A stretch of 64,000 bases of DNA from Yersinia aldovae ATCC 35236 (GCF_000173735.1 NZ_ACCB01000015.1:1-64000); one strand, 5' to 3'; shown: positions 42,464 through 54,008, counted from the first letter of the stretch. The notes: generated by a model not told the origin, from the letters alone. A program made the numbers and translations.

Positions 42464-43648
42464 TCAGTGAGTCTCATGGCCGTGGCTACGGTGCTTGGTG
42501 AAGAAGCCCAGAATCAGGCACATCACAAACACGGCAAGGTACAGGCCGTTGGCTGTTGTCAGCGCGGCATGTACACCACTGTTAGCCACAATCGGGCCAG
42601 TTACCACGAAGGTTAACATGGTGCCGACAGTACCGCAGGTCAGAATGAAGTTCACCAGTTTTGGTGAAGACACTTTGGTTTGCAGTGAACCCAATGTAAT
42701 CAGCGTGGTGTAAATTGCGCTGGAAACAAAGCCCAATGCCAGAATGTAGTAGCTCAGATGCTCTGGATTATCCGTGCTAACAAACATATACATCGACAAT
42801 GTCGCCAACGCCGCCAACACGGTGACGATGCGTTGCAGATCGAAAAAGCGCAGGATAAAGCTAAATACCCACATCCCAATCATATAGGAAATCCAGAAGT
42901 TACTGACTAACTGGCCTGCCTGGCTGATATCCATATTGAAGGTTTTGGTGGCGTATTCCGGCACCCACTGGATGAAACCGAGTTGGCCCAAGATATAACA
43001 TAGCGCGGCAATCGCCAGGAACAGCACGCCGATACCCCATTTTTCTTTCGTGACAGGCTTGCTCTGGTCAGTGGCTTTATGGCCCAGCACCGGGAATTCA
43101 GAGCACAATGTCAGCACGAAAATCCCCACATACAACAAACCGATGCAGGCATAGACCCAGTACCATTCGATATGCCGCGCCAGCAGCATGGCAGCCACAA
43201 CCGGGAAGATCATCCCGGCCATACTGAAGAAGGAGTCAGTAAACAGCAGGCGTGAACCGCGCTGACGTCCTGCGTACATATGGGTTACCAGGAAGGTACC
43301 TATCGACATGGTTATCCCGCTGACCACCCCGAGGATAAACATGCTGATGGAGAAGACCATCAGATTATGCCCAACCATTAATCCGGCAATTGCGATTAAC
43401 ATCAGAATGAAACCAAACACTAACTGACGTTTTAACGGAATGATTTCCATCAACCAGGCATTGAGGAAGATTGAAATCAAAATGCCCGCGTTAAGGAAAG
43501 TAAATGTGTTACTCATACTGGCAATAGGCAGATTAAAGTATTCTGCGATATTCCCCATCACCATCCCGGTGACAATAACTAACGCACCGGTAAGGGCGTA
43601 AGAAAAGTAACTGATCCAAGTTAGCCGAATGCGATTGCTGTTATTCAT
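42464..43648 (-). CDS. tsgA: MFS transporter TsgA
   Basis: A 394-residue 12-helix major facilitator of the TsgA family ([29 protein letters not shown] at the start). In E. coli tsgA neighbours nirBDC as here; its substrate is not established. It is convergent with codA. A gap with a Fur-like box and an ERIC element lies upstream. Confidence 0.9.
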   Translation of the reverse strand: MNNSNRIRLTWISYFSYALTGALVIVTGMVMGNIAEYFNLPIASMSNTFTFLNAGILISIFLNAWLMEIIPLKRQLVFGFILMLIAIAGLMVGHNLMVFSISMFILGVVSGITMSIGTFLVTHMYAGRQRGSRLLFTDSFFSMAGMIFPVVAAMLLARHIEWYWVYACIGLLYVGIFVLTLCSEFPVLGHKATDQSKPVTKEKWGIGVLFLAIAALCYILGQLGFIQWVPEYATKTFNMDISQAGQLVSNFWISYMIGMWVFSFILRFFDLQRIVTVLAALATLSMYMFVSTDNPEHLSYYILALGFVSSAIYTTLITLGSLQTKVSSPKLVNFILTCGTVGTMLTFVVTGPIVANSGVHAALTTANGLYLAVFVMCLILGFFTKHRSHGHETH

Positions 43649-44007
43649 AAATAGGCCTGTGTGTCAGTATCAAATAAATAAGAGTTAAAGACAGATAATA
43701 GCTAAAAACGGGCATAGGGCTAAAAAGGCATCAAACCCGTTTCCAGCTCTAAGGCGGCGGATCCTAGCACAGGCATTGCTATATTTTGTGATGTATATCC
43801 GATTTTTAATGCAATTGATATGATGCTGTTGCGAATAATAGTGAGGCATCACAGATTCTGACTCGGAACAAATGAGAAATACTCTTATTTTAATGAGAAT
43901 TGACACCGCGTTAAGCCTGGTTCATATATGATCTCCCACGAACTCGAACTATCAGCGCCAATAAAAACTGTCAATAAAACAGAGAGTAATCAATTGTATT
44001 TTTGTTA
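43649..44007. other. Intergenic region upstream of tsgA
   Basis: About 360 bp, AT-rich, with no supported gene. It holds a Fur-like box at 43871-43889 (listed separately) and joins an ERIC element on the right. Presumably it contains the tsgA promoter. Confidence 0.4.
43871..43889. promoter_or_regulatory. Fur-like box between tsgA and the copper receptor genes
   Basis: AATGAGAAATACTCTTATT agrees with the extended Fur consensus AATGATAATNATTATCATT at 13 of 18 defined positions by my count. A further AATGAGAAT half site (43892-43900) follows. It is 200-330 bp from the flanking genes, so the target is uncertain. Confidence 0.4.
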
Positions 44008-44136
44008 TACCCAAAATAATTCGAATTGCAGGAAGGTGGCAATGCAATGAACCCAATGAGTTGTTATAAATCAAAATATTGGGTTGATCGTGGCAACCAG
44101 CACACATGCAGTCTGAAGTATGCAGGGTATATTGAG
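44008..44136 (-). repeat. ERIC-type repeat, diverged centre
   Basis: The left end (AATAATTCGAATTGCAGGAAGGTGGCAA, 44010-44037) and right end (GCACACATGCAGTCTGAAGTAT, 44100-44121) are the two ERIC ends in reverse orientation. The centre is changed but still forms a CCCAAT...ATTGGG stem. Confidence 0.75.
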
Positions 44137-44194
44137 ATAAAGGAATTATCGTGATGAACCGTGGGATTTCCGTTGCCATGCCATTGGTACATGG

Positions 44195-44623
44195 ATGCCA
44201 TTAGGCCAAATGCATTATCGCAGAAGGTGCTATTCCGCCTGGCTGGGGATAGCCGCGATTCTGATGCTCTTTATCGCTCCCGTGGTGTCATCCTCACTGG
44301 CGCTTTCGTATGACCAAAATACTGCGGCCATGTCGGAGACCGACTGTGCCACGGAGATGGCGCATCATGATAACCAAACCGCCCAGACCACCCATTCCGG
44401 GCAGCATGAGGCCACCCATAATGACATGATGATGGGTCATGCCGCCTGTGGCTATTGTGTATTACTGATCCACCTTCCGTTGCTTAATACGGCTTTTAAA
44501 GCCGATATTCTCACCGTCTTACTGCTGGCTGAGGTATCACCCTCCTCATTCATCTATTCAAAAATTATTGACGATACCTATTCCGAAAACCAACCGCGTG
44601 CTCCTCCATTCTTCTATTCCTGA
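44195..44623 (+). CDS. DUF2946-like metal-binding membrane/secreted protein
   Basis: A 142-residue protein. It has an N-terminal hydrophobic segment (YSAWLGIAAILMLFIAPVVSSSLALS, signal or TM) and a His/Met/Cys-rich middle (MAHHDNQTAQTTHSGQHEATHNDMMMGHAACGYC) ending in the CxYC that marks DUF2946 proteins. A second hydrophobic stretch and a Pro-rich end follow. The histidine and methionine density suggests copper binding. It lies 81 bp before a TonB-dependent copper receptor, so a shared role in copper handling is inferred. The start is uncertain; an ATG at 44210 is also possible, and neither has a clear Shine-Dalgarno. Confidence 0.7.
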   Translation: MPLGQMHYRRRCYSAWLGIAAILMLFIAPVVSSSLALSYDQNTAAMSETDCATEMAHHDNQTAQTTHSGQHEATHNDMMMGHAACGYCVLLIHLPLLNTAFKADILTVLLLAEVSPSSFIYSKIIDDTYSENQPRAPPFFYS

Positions 44624-44704
44624 TAATCCGATAAAAAAATAAAACCCTTTTTCTGGTATGGACAATTCCCTACTGGAGTGATTTGTATTACCCAAGGAAT
44701 AGTT

Positions 44705-46747
44705 ATGTCTGGTAAGAATAAAATCTTTAAAAAAACATTATTAGCATGTGCAATAACCACGACCCTTTCTGTATTGGCCTTAAATGCTTTGGCTATGGAA
44801 CATGATAACGGGGTTACCCATCAGCCGGTGGCGAATAACGCAATCGGTAATGATTCCGCCAAAAAAGCCCATGACGCTGATGTCATTACCGTTACTGCGC
44901 CAACGTTCTCTCCACTCACCATCGTCACCTCACCTAAAACGCCCCGTCAACCCGTGCCTGCGAGTGATGGTGCTGACTATCTGAAAACCATTCCCGGTTT
45001 TTCGCAAATCCGCAATGGCGGAACTAATGGTGATGTGGTTTTCCGTGGCATGTTTGGTTCGCGCATAAAGATTCTGACGGATGGGGCTGAAACGCTGGGA
45101 ACATGCCCATCACGGATGGATGCGCCTACGTCGTATATTTCACCAGAGAGTTTTGATCTGCTAACGGTAGTCAAAGGGCCACAATCTGTACTGTGGGGGC
45201 CGGGAGCGTCTGCGGGAACCATTTTGTTTGAGCGTGAACAACCCCATTTTGCCGACGCGGGTATCAAAGGAAATGCCAGTTTACTGGTGGGTTCTAATGG
45301 CCGCTGGGATAAAAACATTGATGCCAGCTTGGGCAACGAGCAAGGCTATTTGCGTATGATGGGGAATCAGTCTCAAGCCGGAGATTATAAAGACGGTGAT
45401 GGTACACGGGTGCCATCGAAATGGGACAAATGGAATGCCGATATGGCACTGGGCTGGACACCGGATGCGGATACTTTGTTTGAGCTAACGGCGGGTCAGG
45501 GTGATGGTAAAGCAAAATATGCCGCACGGGGCATGGACGGTTCTCAATTCTTGCGGGAAAGTTTGGGTGGTCGCTTTGAAAAAACCAATATTGGTGACGT
45601 GCTGGATAAAATCGAAGCGAAAGTTTATTACAACTACGTCAATCATATTATGGATAACCACACGTTACGTACCCCGCCGATGATGGCAATGACCAGTAAT
45701 CTGGACCGGCGCACAATGGGGGGCCGGGTTATGGGGACCTGGTTGTGGGAAGACATTAAACTGGAGGCGGGAACAGACCTGCAAACCAACACGCACCGTA
45801 AAAATAAACAAGGCAATTGGAGTAAAAATGCCCGCTTCGATAATTATGGCATGTTCGGTGAGTTGACCTGGGCTGCCAGCGAGCAAGATAAACTGATTAC
45901 CGGTGCCCGTATTGACCATCACCACGTCACAAATTACACCCGTGCCGATGAACCGACACGCTCAGCTACGCTGCCTGCCGGTTTCATGCGTTTTGAACAT
46001 AATCTGGCTGACCTGCCTGTCATGTGGTACGCCGGATTGGGCCATACTGAGCGTTTTCCTGATTACTGGGAGCTGTTTTCACCGAAAGTTGGGCCTACCG
46101 GGTTCGGCAGTGCTTTTGAGGGCGTCGCCAGTGAGAAAACCACTCAGCTTGATATCGGTACCCAATATAGTGGCGAGCAGCTAAATGGTTGGATATCGGC
46201 TTATTTGGGCCGGGTTAACGATTTTATTCTGTTCAAGTATGACCCGAAAAACCTGCGTATCAGTCAGGCGGAAAATATCAATGCCACCATCATGGGAGCA
46301 GAGATGGGGGCCGGGTATGCGTTCAGTGACCATTGGAAAACCGATGCCAGTGTGGCTTATGCCTGGGGGGAAAATACCAGTAACAACCGCCCCTTGCCGC
46401 AAATCCCCCCACTGGAAGCACGCTTGGGGCTGACCTATGAAACCGGCAGTTGGAGCAGCACCGCACTATGGCGGCTGGTTAGTAGCCAGCATCGGGTTGC
46501 GATTAACGAGGGGAATGTGGTTGGCAAAGACTTTGCTGACAGTGCCGGTTTTGGCGTCCTGTCCGCTAATGTGGCCTACAAGTTGACCCAACAAGTGAAA
46601 ATCAGTAGCGGCGTGGATAATTTGCTGAATAAAGCTTACAGCGAGCACCTCAACCTAGCGGGTAACAGCGGATTTGGTTATTCCACCAATACCGCAGTGA
46701 ACGAGCCGGGCCGTACCTTTTGGGCAAAACTGAATGTGACGTTCTAA
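44705..46747 (+). CDS. TonB-dependent copper receptor (OprC/NosA-like)
   Basis: A 680-residue outer-membrane receptor. The signal peptide ends near residue 30 (LSVLALNALA-ME). A TonB-box-like region (ADVITVTAP) and the plug domain (PASDGADYLKTIPGFSQIRNGG ... DGAETLGTCPSRMDAPTSYI ... VVKGPQSVLWGPGASAGT) come next. A 22-strand-type barrel then ends in the terminal Phe (FWAKLNVTF). The plug and DGA motif match the TonB-dependent copper receptor family, so copper is the probable substrate. The start at ATG 44705 has AAGGAA upstream and starts the signal peptide. A hairpin terminator follows. Confidence 0.85.
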   Translation: MSGKNKIFKKTLLACAITTTLSVLALNALAMEHDNGVTHQPVANNAIGNDSAKKAHDADVITVTAPTFSPLTIVTSPKTPRQPVPASDGADYLKTIPGFSQIRNGGTNGDVVFRGMFGSRIKILTDGAETLGTCPSRMDAPTSYISPESFDLLTVVKGPQSVLWGPGASAGTILFEREQPHFADAGIKGNASLLVGSNGRWDKNIDASLGNEQGYLRMMGNQSQAGDYKDGDGTRVPSKWDKWNADMALGWTPDADTLFELTAGQGDGKAKYAARGMDGSQFLRESLGGRFEKTNIGDVLDKIEAKVYYNYVNHIMDNHTLRTPPMMAMTSNLDRRTMGGRVMGTWLWEDIKLEAGTDLQTNTHRKNKQGNWSKNARFDNYGMFGELTWAASEQDKLITGARIDHHHVTNYTRADEPTRSATLPAGFMRFEHNLADLPVMWYAGLGHTERFPDYWELFSPKVGPTGFGSAFEGVASEKTTQLDIGTQYSGEQLNGWISAYLGRVNDFILFKYDPKNLRISQAENINATIMGAEMGAGYAFSDHWKTDASVAYAWGENTSNNRPLPQIPPLEARLGLTYETGSWSSTALWRLVSSQHRVAINEGNVVGKDFADSAGFGVLSANVAYKLTQQVKISSGVDNLLNKAYSEHLNLAGNSGFGYSTNTAVNEPGRTFWAKLNVTF

Positions 46748-46773
46748 TCGGAATTCCCGCGTGAAATTAGCTG

Positions 46774-46802
46774 GGTGGCAGGCATTGGCTTGCCACCTTT
46801 TT
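46774..46802 (+). terminator. Terminator after the copper receptor
   Basis: GGTGGCA and TGCCACC form a 7-bp stem with a 10-base loop and a TTTTT tail, 26 bases after the stop codon. The complementary strand could also end the convergent LacI-type gene. Confidence 0.85.
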
Positions 46803-46819
46803 CAATGAATTACCGTTCG

Positions 46820-47809
46820 TTAAAGGCTCTTTTTAGGCGGCATAACCGAATTACGCATCACAATCGTGGGCGGGAAATTGGCGTTGGTAATCAGTGGGTT
46901 AATTAGCAGTCGGGTGGCGTATTGCGCCATTTCCACAATGGGGAAATGCAAACTGGTTAACGCCGGGCAAACAAACGGGGCGCGTTCACCGCTGTCATAG
47001 CAGATCAGTGAGATATCTTGTGGCACTTGCAAATGGTGTTTGTTGATAGCCAGCAGCGCACCAATGGCCATTTCTTCGTTACAACAATAAATCGCTGTCG
47101 GCAGGCGGGGTTGTTGCAGGATTTCATCTGCTCGCTGGTAGCCACTTTCTAAATCATAAACGCCTTCCACACTGGCGACCGGTTCCAAACCGGCCAATTG
47201 CATGGCATCAATGAAACCCTGACGACGCAGCAAACTGGAATAGCGCTGGGCCGATCCGCTGATGCAGGCGATATCGCGGTGACCCGCATCAATAAGCACC
47301 TGTGTTGCCATCTGGCTGGCACTGCGGTGATCGAAGGTGACACAGCGGGCTTCAAGACCCGGAACCAGCCGGTCAAGCAACACGAAGGGCCGATCTGCTG
47401 CGGCAAGTTGGCGCAATTTCTCATCACTGAGAAAACGCACATGCAAAATTAAGCCATCACAGCGCAAGTTATACAGCCGCTGAATGGCCTGCCACTCCTT
47501 CTCGGCGTTATCTCGCCCCTGAGTCACCAGGAGCTGCTTACCCTGAGATTCAGTTTCTGTTTGCACAAAATCCATCAACGCACCAAAAAATCCCCCCCGA
47601 TAAGAGGTGGTCACCAGCCCCAGCGTATTGCTCTGGCTGGAGGCCAGCGCGCGTGCCGCAGGATTAGGGGTATAACCCAGAACCGCGACGGCTTGCTCAA
47701 CTTTCTCGCGGGTTGGCGTTTTGACATTGGTATCACCGTTGACCACGCGGGAAACCGTAGCACGGGAAACCCCGGCTAATGCCGCGACGTCTTCTAGTGT
47801 GACCATCAT
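46820..47809 (-). CDS. LacI-family transcriptional regulator
   Basis: A 329-residue repressor with the N-terminal helix-turn-helix (VTLEDVAALAGVSRATVSRVVNGDTNV) and a periplasmic-binding-like sensor domain (NTLGLVTTSYRGGFFGALM...). I chose the ATG at 47809, which has GGAG upstream, over an earlier in-frame start that lies in ERIC sequence. It precedes a 6-phospho-beta-glucosidase gene in the same direction, and a 20-bp palindrome of LacI-operator type lies in front of that gene. The inducer is probably a beta-glucoside phosphate or related sugar. Confidence 0.88.
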   Translation of the reverse strand: MMVTLEDVAALAGVSRATVSRVVNGDTNVKTPTREKVEQAVAVLGYTPNPAARALASSQSNTLGLVTTSYRGGFFGALMDFVQTETESQGKQLLVTQGRDNAEKEWQAIQRLYNLRCDGLILHVRFLSDEKLRQLAAADRPFVLLDRLVPGLEARCVTFDHRSASQMATQVLIDAGHRDIACISGSAQRYSSLLRRQGFIDAMQLAGLEPVASVEGVYDLESGYQRADEILQQPRLPTAIYCCNEEMAIGALLAINKHHLQVPQDISLICYDSGERAPFVCPALTSLHFPIVEMAQYATRLLINPLITNANFPPTIVMRNSVMPPKKSL

Positions 47810-47821
47810 CTTGCTCCAATC

Positions 47822-47946
47822 CCCTTTGTGCCTGAAGACGCAGAGAGTTAGCTCCACTTACTCACCCGAGTCACTTACTTGAGTAAGCTCATCGGGATTC
47901 ATTCGTTTGCTACCTACCTGCGACTCCAATTACGTTGGGTATAAAA
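47822..47946. repeat. ERIC-type repeat between the GH4 and LacI genes
   Basis: The core CTTACTCACCCGAGTCACTTACTTGAGTAAGCTCATCGGGATT is cited by position (47861-47902) and matches the ERIC centre. The ends (CCTGAAGACGCAG..., CTGCGACTCCAATTACG) match too. It separates the two genes by a foldable ~125 bp. Confidence 0.8.
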
Positions 47947-47956
47947 TGAGTTAATG

Positions 47957-49270
47957 TTACAAATCTTTGAACTGAGGCAGGTAAGGTTTGTTGACCAGTA
48001 GAACCTCTTCTAATAACGGCTGGGCAATGCTGGCATTACCGATCAGTGGGTTGGTCACTAATGCCAGCAAGGCGCTGCGACGGTCACCGTGCACCGCCGC
48101 TTCAATCGTCAAACGTTCATAGGCTTTCACTTGCTGAGTCAGTCCATGCATAGAAACCGGCAATGAGCCGAAGGTGAGCGGATGGGCACCCTGAGCATCA
48201 ATAATGCAGTTAGTTTCTACCACAGAATTGTCAGATAATCCGCGAATCGCACCACGATTTGTTGTATTGACAACTAATTGTGTACCCAAATTATTATGGA
48301 TTGCGCGAATAAGCTCCAGTGCGACTTCAGAATAAAACGATCCACCGCGGAAACTGAGCTGCTCGGGTTTACTGTCCAGATGGGGATCAGCGTACAGTTC
48401 AAACAACGCCTTTTCTACCTGCATCACTTGTTCGGCCCGCGTCCCGCGCTCTGCGGCAGCCGCCATCTCTTCTGCCAGCATATCCTGAGTCTGGTAGAAA
48501 TAGCGGTGATACGGGCAAGGAATCGCGCCCATAGCTCGCAGGAACTCCGGTGGCCAAGGAGCTTCCTTGATATTGTTCATGGTCAGTGAGGCACCATCAC
48601 ACAGCATATTCAGCACCGCGGCGGTGACATCTTTACCCTGCTGTAACACCTCATGCACCCATACCATATGGTTCAGCCCAGCAAAGCGCAGTTGGATATC
48701 TTCATAAGGCGCTTTTAGCAAATTAGCTATCATATGATGCATACTGATTGGGACATTACACAAACCAATGATTTTTGCTTTACTATAACGAGAAACGGCT
48801 TCGGTGACGATTCCGGCCGGATTAGTGAAGTTGATAATCCAGGCATCCGGTGCCAGTCGTTCGACTTTCGACGCGATATCCAGCATCACTGGAATAGTGC
48901 GCAGTGCTTTGGCAAAACCCCCCACCCCGGTTGTTTCCTGACCCAGCAGGTTGTATTTCAGCCCCAAGCGCTCATCTGCCGCTCGTGCGGGTAACTGCCC
49001 AACCCGGAACTGCGTCAGCACAAAGCTGGCCCCTTCAATGGCGCTATCCAGCGAGAAGTGAACGCTGACATTAACGTGTTCCAGCCCGTGGCGTGCCAGC
49101 ATCCGGCGGGTGAGTGCGGCAATAATTTCTACTTTTTGACGGCCCAGTTCTACATCAGCCAGTGCCAATTCGGTGACCGGCAACTCATTGATCCGTTGAA
49201 TCAGTCCATCAACCAACTCCGGTGTATAGCTACTGCCGCCACCAATAATGGCAATTTTAAAGGTTTTCAT
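47957..49270 (-). CDS. 6-phospho-beta-glucosidase, glycosyl hydrolase family 4
   Basis: A 437-residue GH4 enzyme (LicH/CelF-type) that splits 6-phospho-beta-glucosides in the cytosol by an NAD- and Mn-dependent redox mechanism. The NAD loop [16 protein letters not shown] is at the N-terminus. The catalytic region has [13 protein letters not shown], the metal Cys in [13 protein letters not shown] and the metal His in [11 protein letters not shown]. No PTS genes are adjacent, so the phosphorylated sugar is made elsewhere. A LacI-type regulator is downstream and a perfect operator palindrome is 28-47 bp upstream. Confidence 0.9.
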   Translation of the reverse strand: MKTFKIAIIGGGSSYTPELVDGLIQRINELPVTELALADVELGRQKVEIIAALTRRMLARHGLEHVNVSVHFSLDSAIEGASFVLTQFRVGQLPARAADERLGLKYNLLGQETTGVGGFAKALRTIPVMLDIASKVERLAPDAWIINFTNPAGIVTEAVSRYSKAKIIGLCNVPISMHHMIANLLKAPYEDIQLRFAGLNHMVWVHEVLQQGKDVTAAVLNMLCDGASLTMNNIKEAPWPPEFLRAMGAIPCPYHRYFYQTQDMLAEEMAAAAERGTRAEQVMQVEKALFELYADPHLDSKPEQLSFRGGSFYSEVALELIRAIHNNLGTQLVVNTTNRGAIRGLSDNSVVETNCIIDAQGAHPLTFGSLPVSMHGLTQQVKAYERLTIEAAVHGDRRSALLALVTNPLIGNASIAQPLLEEVLLVNKPYLPQFKDL

Positions 49271-49297
49271 AACGTGGCCTCAAAAGGGATTAATTTA

Positions 49298-49317
49298 AAA
49301 TGAGAGCGCTCTCATTT
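49298..49317. promoter_or_regulatory. Perfect 20-bp palindromic operator of the GH4 gene
   Basis: AAATGAGAGCGCTCTCATTT is a perfect inverted repeat centred on CG, the typical form of a LacI/GalR-family operator. It ends 28 bp before the GH4 start codon and should be bound by the LacI-type protein encoded next door. Confidence 0.8.
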
Positions 49318-49622
49318 GAGGGAGATTAACGAATGGTCAAAAACAAAATGCGATATTACTCACAAAAGCGGCAGTTTGGACGTCGGGGGATCAGCAAGAC
49401 GTGATCCTGATTGCAGAATTCCACTGTTGCCTGGGATTGGGTGAATGCGTTAATTTGTCTAATGGGCGGTCTTGGGGCGGTTAATCGCCCGATATTATAA
49501 GATTTCGGTGAAAATGCGCATTCTGTTACGTAAATATCGGTAAATGGGTGGCATTGCGACGATCAGCTCTCTAGAATCAAAGCGCTTTTCCGTTGTTCGC
49601 ATCCCACAGAAAGGAACCGTTA
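49318..49622. other. GH4/ppiA divergent promoter region
   Basis: About 300 bp between the operator and ppiA, AT-rich, with no gene. It must hold the ppiA promoter. No clear CRP, CytR or other site was found by eye. Confidence 0.4.
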
Positions 49623-50192
49623 ATGTTCAAACGTACTCTAGTGACCTTCATTGCAATTTGTTCCCTCAGCGCCGTGGCACCTGCTGCTTTAGCTGCCAGT
49701 GAGCCTCATGTGTTGTTAACGACATCGGTTGGGAATATTGAGTTGGAACTCAATAGCCAGAAGGCCCCGGTTTCGACCCAGAATTTCGTTGATTATGTTA
49801 ACAACGGTTATTACAACAACACTATTTTCCACCGTGTTATTCCAGGTTTTATGGTTCAGGGCGGCGGATTTACGGCTGACTTCAAACAAAAAACGGCTAA
49901 AACACCAATCAAAAATGAAGCGGATAATGGCCTGCGTAACCTGCGCGGCACCATCTCGATGGCCCGCACCGCCGATAAAGACAGCGCCACCAGCCAGTTT
50001 TTCCTGAACGTGGCAGACAATGCTTTCCTCGATCACGGTCAGCGTGACTTCGGTTATGCCGTGTTCGGTAAAGTGGTTAAAGGGATGGATGTGGTAGAGA
50101 AAATTTCTCAGGTTCAGACCGAAAACGTTGGCCCGTACCAGAATGTGCCGGTTAAGCCGATCACCATCCTGTCAGCGAAAGTTTTACCTTAA
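49623..50192 (+). CDS. ppiA: Periplasmic peptidyl-prolyl cis-trans isomerase A (cyclophilin)
   Basis: A 189-residue periplasmic cyclophilin. The signal peptide ([24 protein letters not shown]) ends near residue 24. The cyclophilin fold has the catalytic [13 protein letters not shown] segment and [10 protein letters not shown] chose the ATG at 49623, since the in-frame upstream ATG would add residues before the signal. It ends in a good terminator. Confidence 0.95.
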   Translation: MFKRTLVTFIAICSLSAVAPAALAASEPHVLLTTSVGNIELELNSQKAPVSTQNFVDYVNNGYYNNTIFHRVIPGFMVQGGGFTADFKQKTAKTPIKNEADNGLRNLRGTISMARTADKDSATSQFFLNVADNAFLDHGQRDFGYAVFGKVVKGMDVVEKISQVQTENVGPYQNVPVKPITILSAKVLP

Positions 50193-50200
50193 TTACCCAG

Positions 50201-50234
50201 ACCAGCCTTCAATCCCCTGAAGGCTGGTTCCCTT
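50201..50234 (+). terminator. ppiA terminator
   Basis: ACCAGCCTT and AAGGCTGGT pair in a 9-bp stem, followed by TCCCTTATT, directly after the ppiA stop. Confidence 0.75.
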
Positions 50235-50327
50235 ATTGCTTAAATCCTGTTCCTGCCAGAAATTAATCCTTTTGTCCCAACCGCGTGCTTATAATCAAGT
50301 ATCTGTCTCAGTTTGGGGTAACGGTTT

Positions 50328-51839
50328 ATGAGCGAAACATTACTTATCGCGAAGGCGCAGCCCGTACAGGATTTAGTGATTTTATCGGCACTGGCTAACC
50401 GACATGGCCTGATTACTGGTGCGACCGGCACGGGTAAAACGGTCACCTTACAAAAGATGGCCGAGCAATTCTCCCGCATTGGCGTGCCGGTATTTCTGGC
50501 GGATGTGAAAGGAGATTTATCCGGCATCGGTGCGGCAGGAGTTGAGTCGGAGAAGCTGCAAACACGACTGGCGGCCATTGGGGTTACTGACTGGCAGCCA
50601 CAAGCATGTCCGATTGTGCCGTGGGATATTTTCGCTGAGAAGGGTCACCCGATCCGTGCCACCATTTCTGATCTTGGCCCGCTGCTGCTGGGGCGTCTGC
50701 TTGATCTAAATGACGTGCAAAGCGGCGTGTTGCAGTTGGTGTTCAAAATCGCCGATGACAACAACCTGCTGCTGCTCGATATGAAAGACTTGCGCGCTAT
50801 CGTTCAGTATGTCGGGGACAATGCCAAGCAGTTCCGCACACAATACGGCAATATTACCCCCGCCTCGATAGGTGCTATCCAGCGCGGTCTGCTGCAATTG
50901 GAACAGCAGGGCGCAAATCAGTTCTTCGGTGAGCCGATGTTGGATATCCATGATTTAATGCAAACCGATAGTCATGGGCAAGGTGTTATCAACTTACTGG
51001 CAGCGGATCGATTAATTAATCAGCCAAAACTGTATGCCGTTTTTTTACTGTGGCTGCTGGCTGAATTATTCGAACAATTGCCAGAAGTGGGTGATATGGA
51101 TAAACCTAAGCTGGTCTTTTTCTTTGATGAAGCCCATTTGCTGTTCAATGATGCGCCGGCGGCGCTGGTGGATAAAGTCGAGCAAGTGGTACGACTGATT
51201 CGCTCAAAAGGGGTCGGTATCTATTTCGTGACACAAAACCCGTTAGATATTCCAGATAATATTCTCGGCCAATTGGGTAATCGGGTGCAACACGCGCTGC
51301 GTGCCTTTACTCCACGGGATCAAAAAGCGGTTAAAGCGGCGGCCCAAACCATGCGCGCGAACCCGGCTTTCAGCGCCGAACAGGTGATTACCGAGTTGGG
51401 TGTGGGTGAAGCGTTGATCTCTTTTCTCGATGAGAAAGGGCGGCCGAATGTGGTTGAACGCGCTATGGTTATCGCTCCACAATCGAAAATGGGCGCATTG
51501 GATGCTGAGGCACGTAATCATGCCCTCAATCATTCACCGCTGTATGGCCGCTATGAAGAGATGGTGGATCGCGAGTCGGCTTACGAGAAATTGTCCGCAG
51601 GTGGCTCTTCCACCTTGGGCGATGCGGCTCCGGGCGGCGCGACAGCACCGCAGCAGCCTGAAACTCAGGGCGGCGGTTTAATGGATGGGCTGAATGATTT
51701 ACTGTTTGGCTCCACTGGCCCACGGGGTGGCAAGCGGGATGGTATTGTCCAGACTGCGGCCAAAAGCATGGCGCGGGATTTGGGGCGGCAAATTTTGCGC
51801 GGCGTACTGGGTTCGATTACCGGTGGGCGCAAGCGTTAA
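50328..51839 (+). CDS. YjgR/DUF853-type HerA-like ATPase
   Basis: A 503-residue cytosolic P-loop ATPase of the DUF853/HerA-like helicase group, homologous in length and sequence to E. coli YjgR. Walker A is [15 protein letters not shown] (residues ~31-45); Walker B is [13 protein letters not shown] (~262-274). A flexible Gly/Ser/Pro/Gln-rich linker at ~425-465 precedes a short conserved C-terminus ([14 protein letters not shown]). Its function is not known. It occupies the place between ppiA and pabA where E. coli has yhfG-fic. Confidence 0.85.
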   Translation: MSETLLIAKAQPVQDLVILSALANRHGLITGATGTGKTVTLQKMAEQFSRIGVPVFLADVKGDLSGIGAAGVESEKLQTRLAAIGVTDWQPQACPIVPWDIFAEKGHPIRATISDLGPLLLGRLLDLNDVQSGVLQLVFKIADDNNLLLLDMKDLRAIVQYVGDNAKQFRTQYGNITPASIGAIQRGLLQLEQQGANQFFGEPMLDIHDLMQTDSHGQGVINLLAADRLINQPKLYAVFLLWLLAELFEQLPEVGDMDKPKLVFFFDEAHLLFNDAPAALVDKVEQVVRLIRSKGVGIYFVTQNPLDIPDNILGQLGNRVQHALRAFTPRDQKAVKAAAQTMRANPAFSAEQVITELGVGEALISFLDEKGRPNVVERAMVIAPQSKMGALDAEARNHALNHSPLYGRYEEMVDRESAYEKLSAGGSSTLGDAAPGGATAPQQPETQGGGLMDGLNDLLFGSTGPRGGKRDGIVQTAAKSMARDLGRQILRGVLGSITGGRKR

Positions 51840-51858
51840 CTTGATTCTTGGATATGAA

Positions 51859-52434
51859 ATGCTGTTATTGATCGACAATTACGATTCATTTACCTACAAC
51901 CTGTACCAGTATTTTTGTGAACTGGGTGCCGAAGTGGTGGTTAAGCGAAATGATGAACTGCAACTGGCTGATATTGAAAGGTTAGCGCCATCCCATCTGG
52001 TTATCTCCCCCGGCCCTTGCACGCCGAATGAGGCTGGGATTTCTTTAGCGGCCATCCGCCATTTTGCGGATAAATTACCCATTCTTGGTGTTTGCCTCGG
52101 CCATCAGGCGCTGGGGCAGGCATTTGGCGCGCGCGTAGTGCGGGCCAGGCAGGTGATGCACGGTAAAACCAGCGCTATTTGTCATCGTGGGCAGGGGGTG
52201 TTCCGTGGTCTTAATCTGCCGCTAACGGTTACCCGCTATCACTCTCTGGTGATTGCCGCTGACTCACTGCCCGACTGCTTTGAGCTGACGGCATGGACGG
52301 AACAAGACGGTGTGATGGATGAAATCATGGGGGTCCGCCATCGCACCTTGCCATTGGAGGGAGTGCAGTTCCATCCCGAAAGTATTCTTAGCGAACAAGG
52401 CCATCAATTATTAGATAATTTCCTTAAAAATTAA
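51859..52434 (+). CDS. pabA: Aminodeoxychorismate synthase, glutamine amidotransferase subunit
   Basis: A 191-residue class I glutamine amidotransferase that feeds ammonia to PabB for p-aminobenzoate (folate) synthesis. The nucleophile Cys is in [15 protein letters not shown] near residue 79; the catalytic His-Glu pair is in [10 protein letters not shown] chose the ATG at 51859 because it gives [19 protein letters not shown], the family start; the frame upstream runs inside the preceding gene. It precedes argD as in E. coli. Confidence 0.95.
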   Translation: MLLLIDNYDSFTYNLYQYFCELGAEVVVKRNDELQLADIERLAPSHLVISPGPCTPNEAGISLAAIRHFADKLPILGVCLGHQALGQAFGARVVRARQVMHGKTSAICHRGQGVFRGLNLPLTVTRYHSLVIAADSLPDCFELTAWTEQDGVMDEIMGVRHRTLPLEGVQFHPESILSEQGHQLLDNFLKN

Positions 52435-52542
52435 AACGTTAGGTTGATTTCACTAATAAAATGATCTTTTTGTTTGCTTGATTGTGACTTTTTATGCATA
52501 TTTTGTGATTATATTTTCATATGCCAGCAATTGGCAGCTTAA

Positions 52543-53784
<1,242 letters not shown>

Positions 53785-53966
53785 ACAACATAATGGAGAC
53801 GCTTTTTGCCGCTTGCCGAGGAAAAGCCTAACGCTGCCGTTGGACAGGGAACCCATGTTTGGCGGAGTGCATAATTAACATCGGGTTTATAAATAATTTC
53901 AGAATGATAAATAAGCTGTTGCCAATTCATGCTGGCCTCAGGAATTTATGATTCACAACATGACAG

Positions 53967-54003
53967 AAAAAACCGGTGCCGATAGTCTCCGCACCGGTTT
54001 TAT
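53967..54003 (-). terminator. crp terminator
   Basis: On the minus strand AACCGGTGC and GCACCGGTT form a strong stem followed by TTTTTTC, immediately after the crp stop codon. Confidence 0.85.
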
Positions 54004-54008
54004 GGGAA

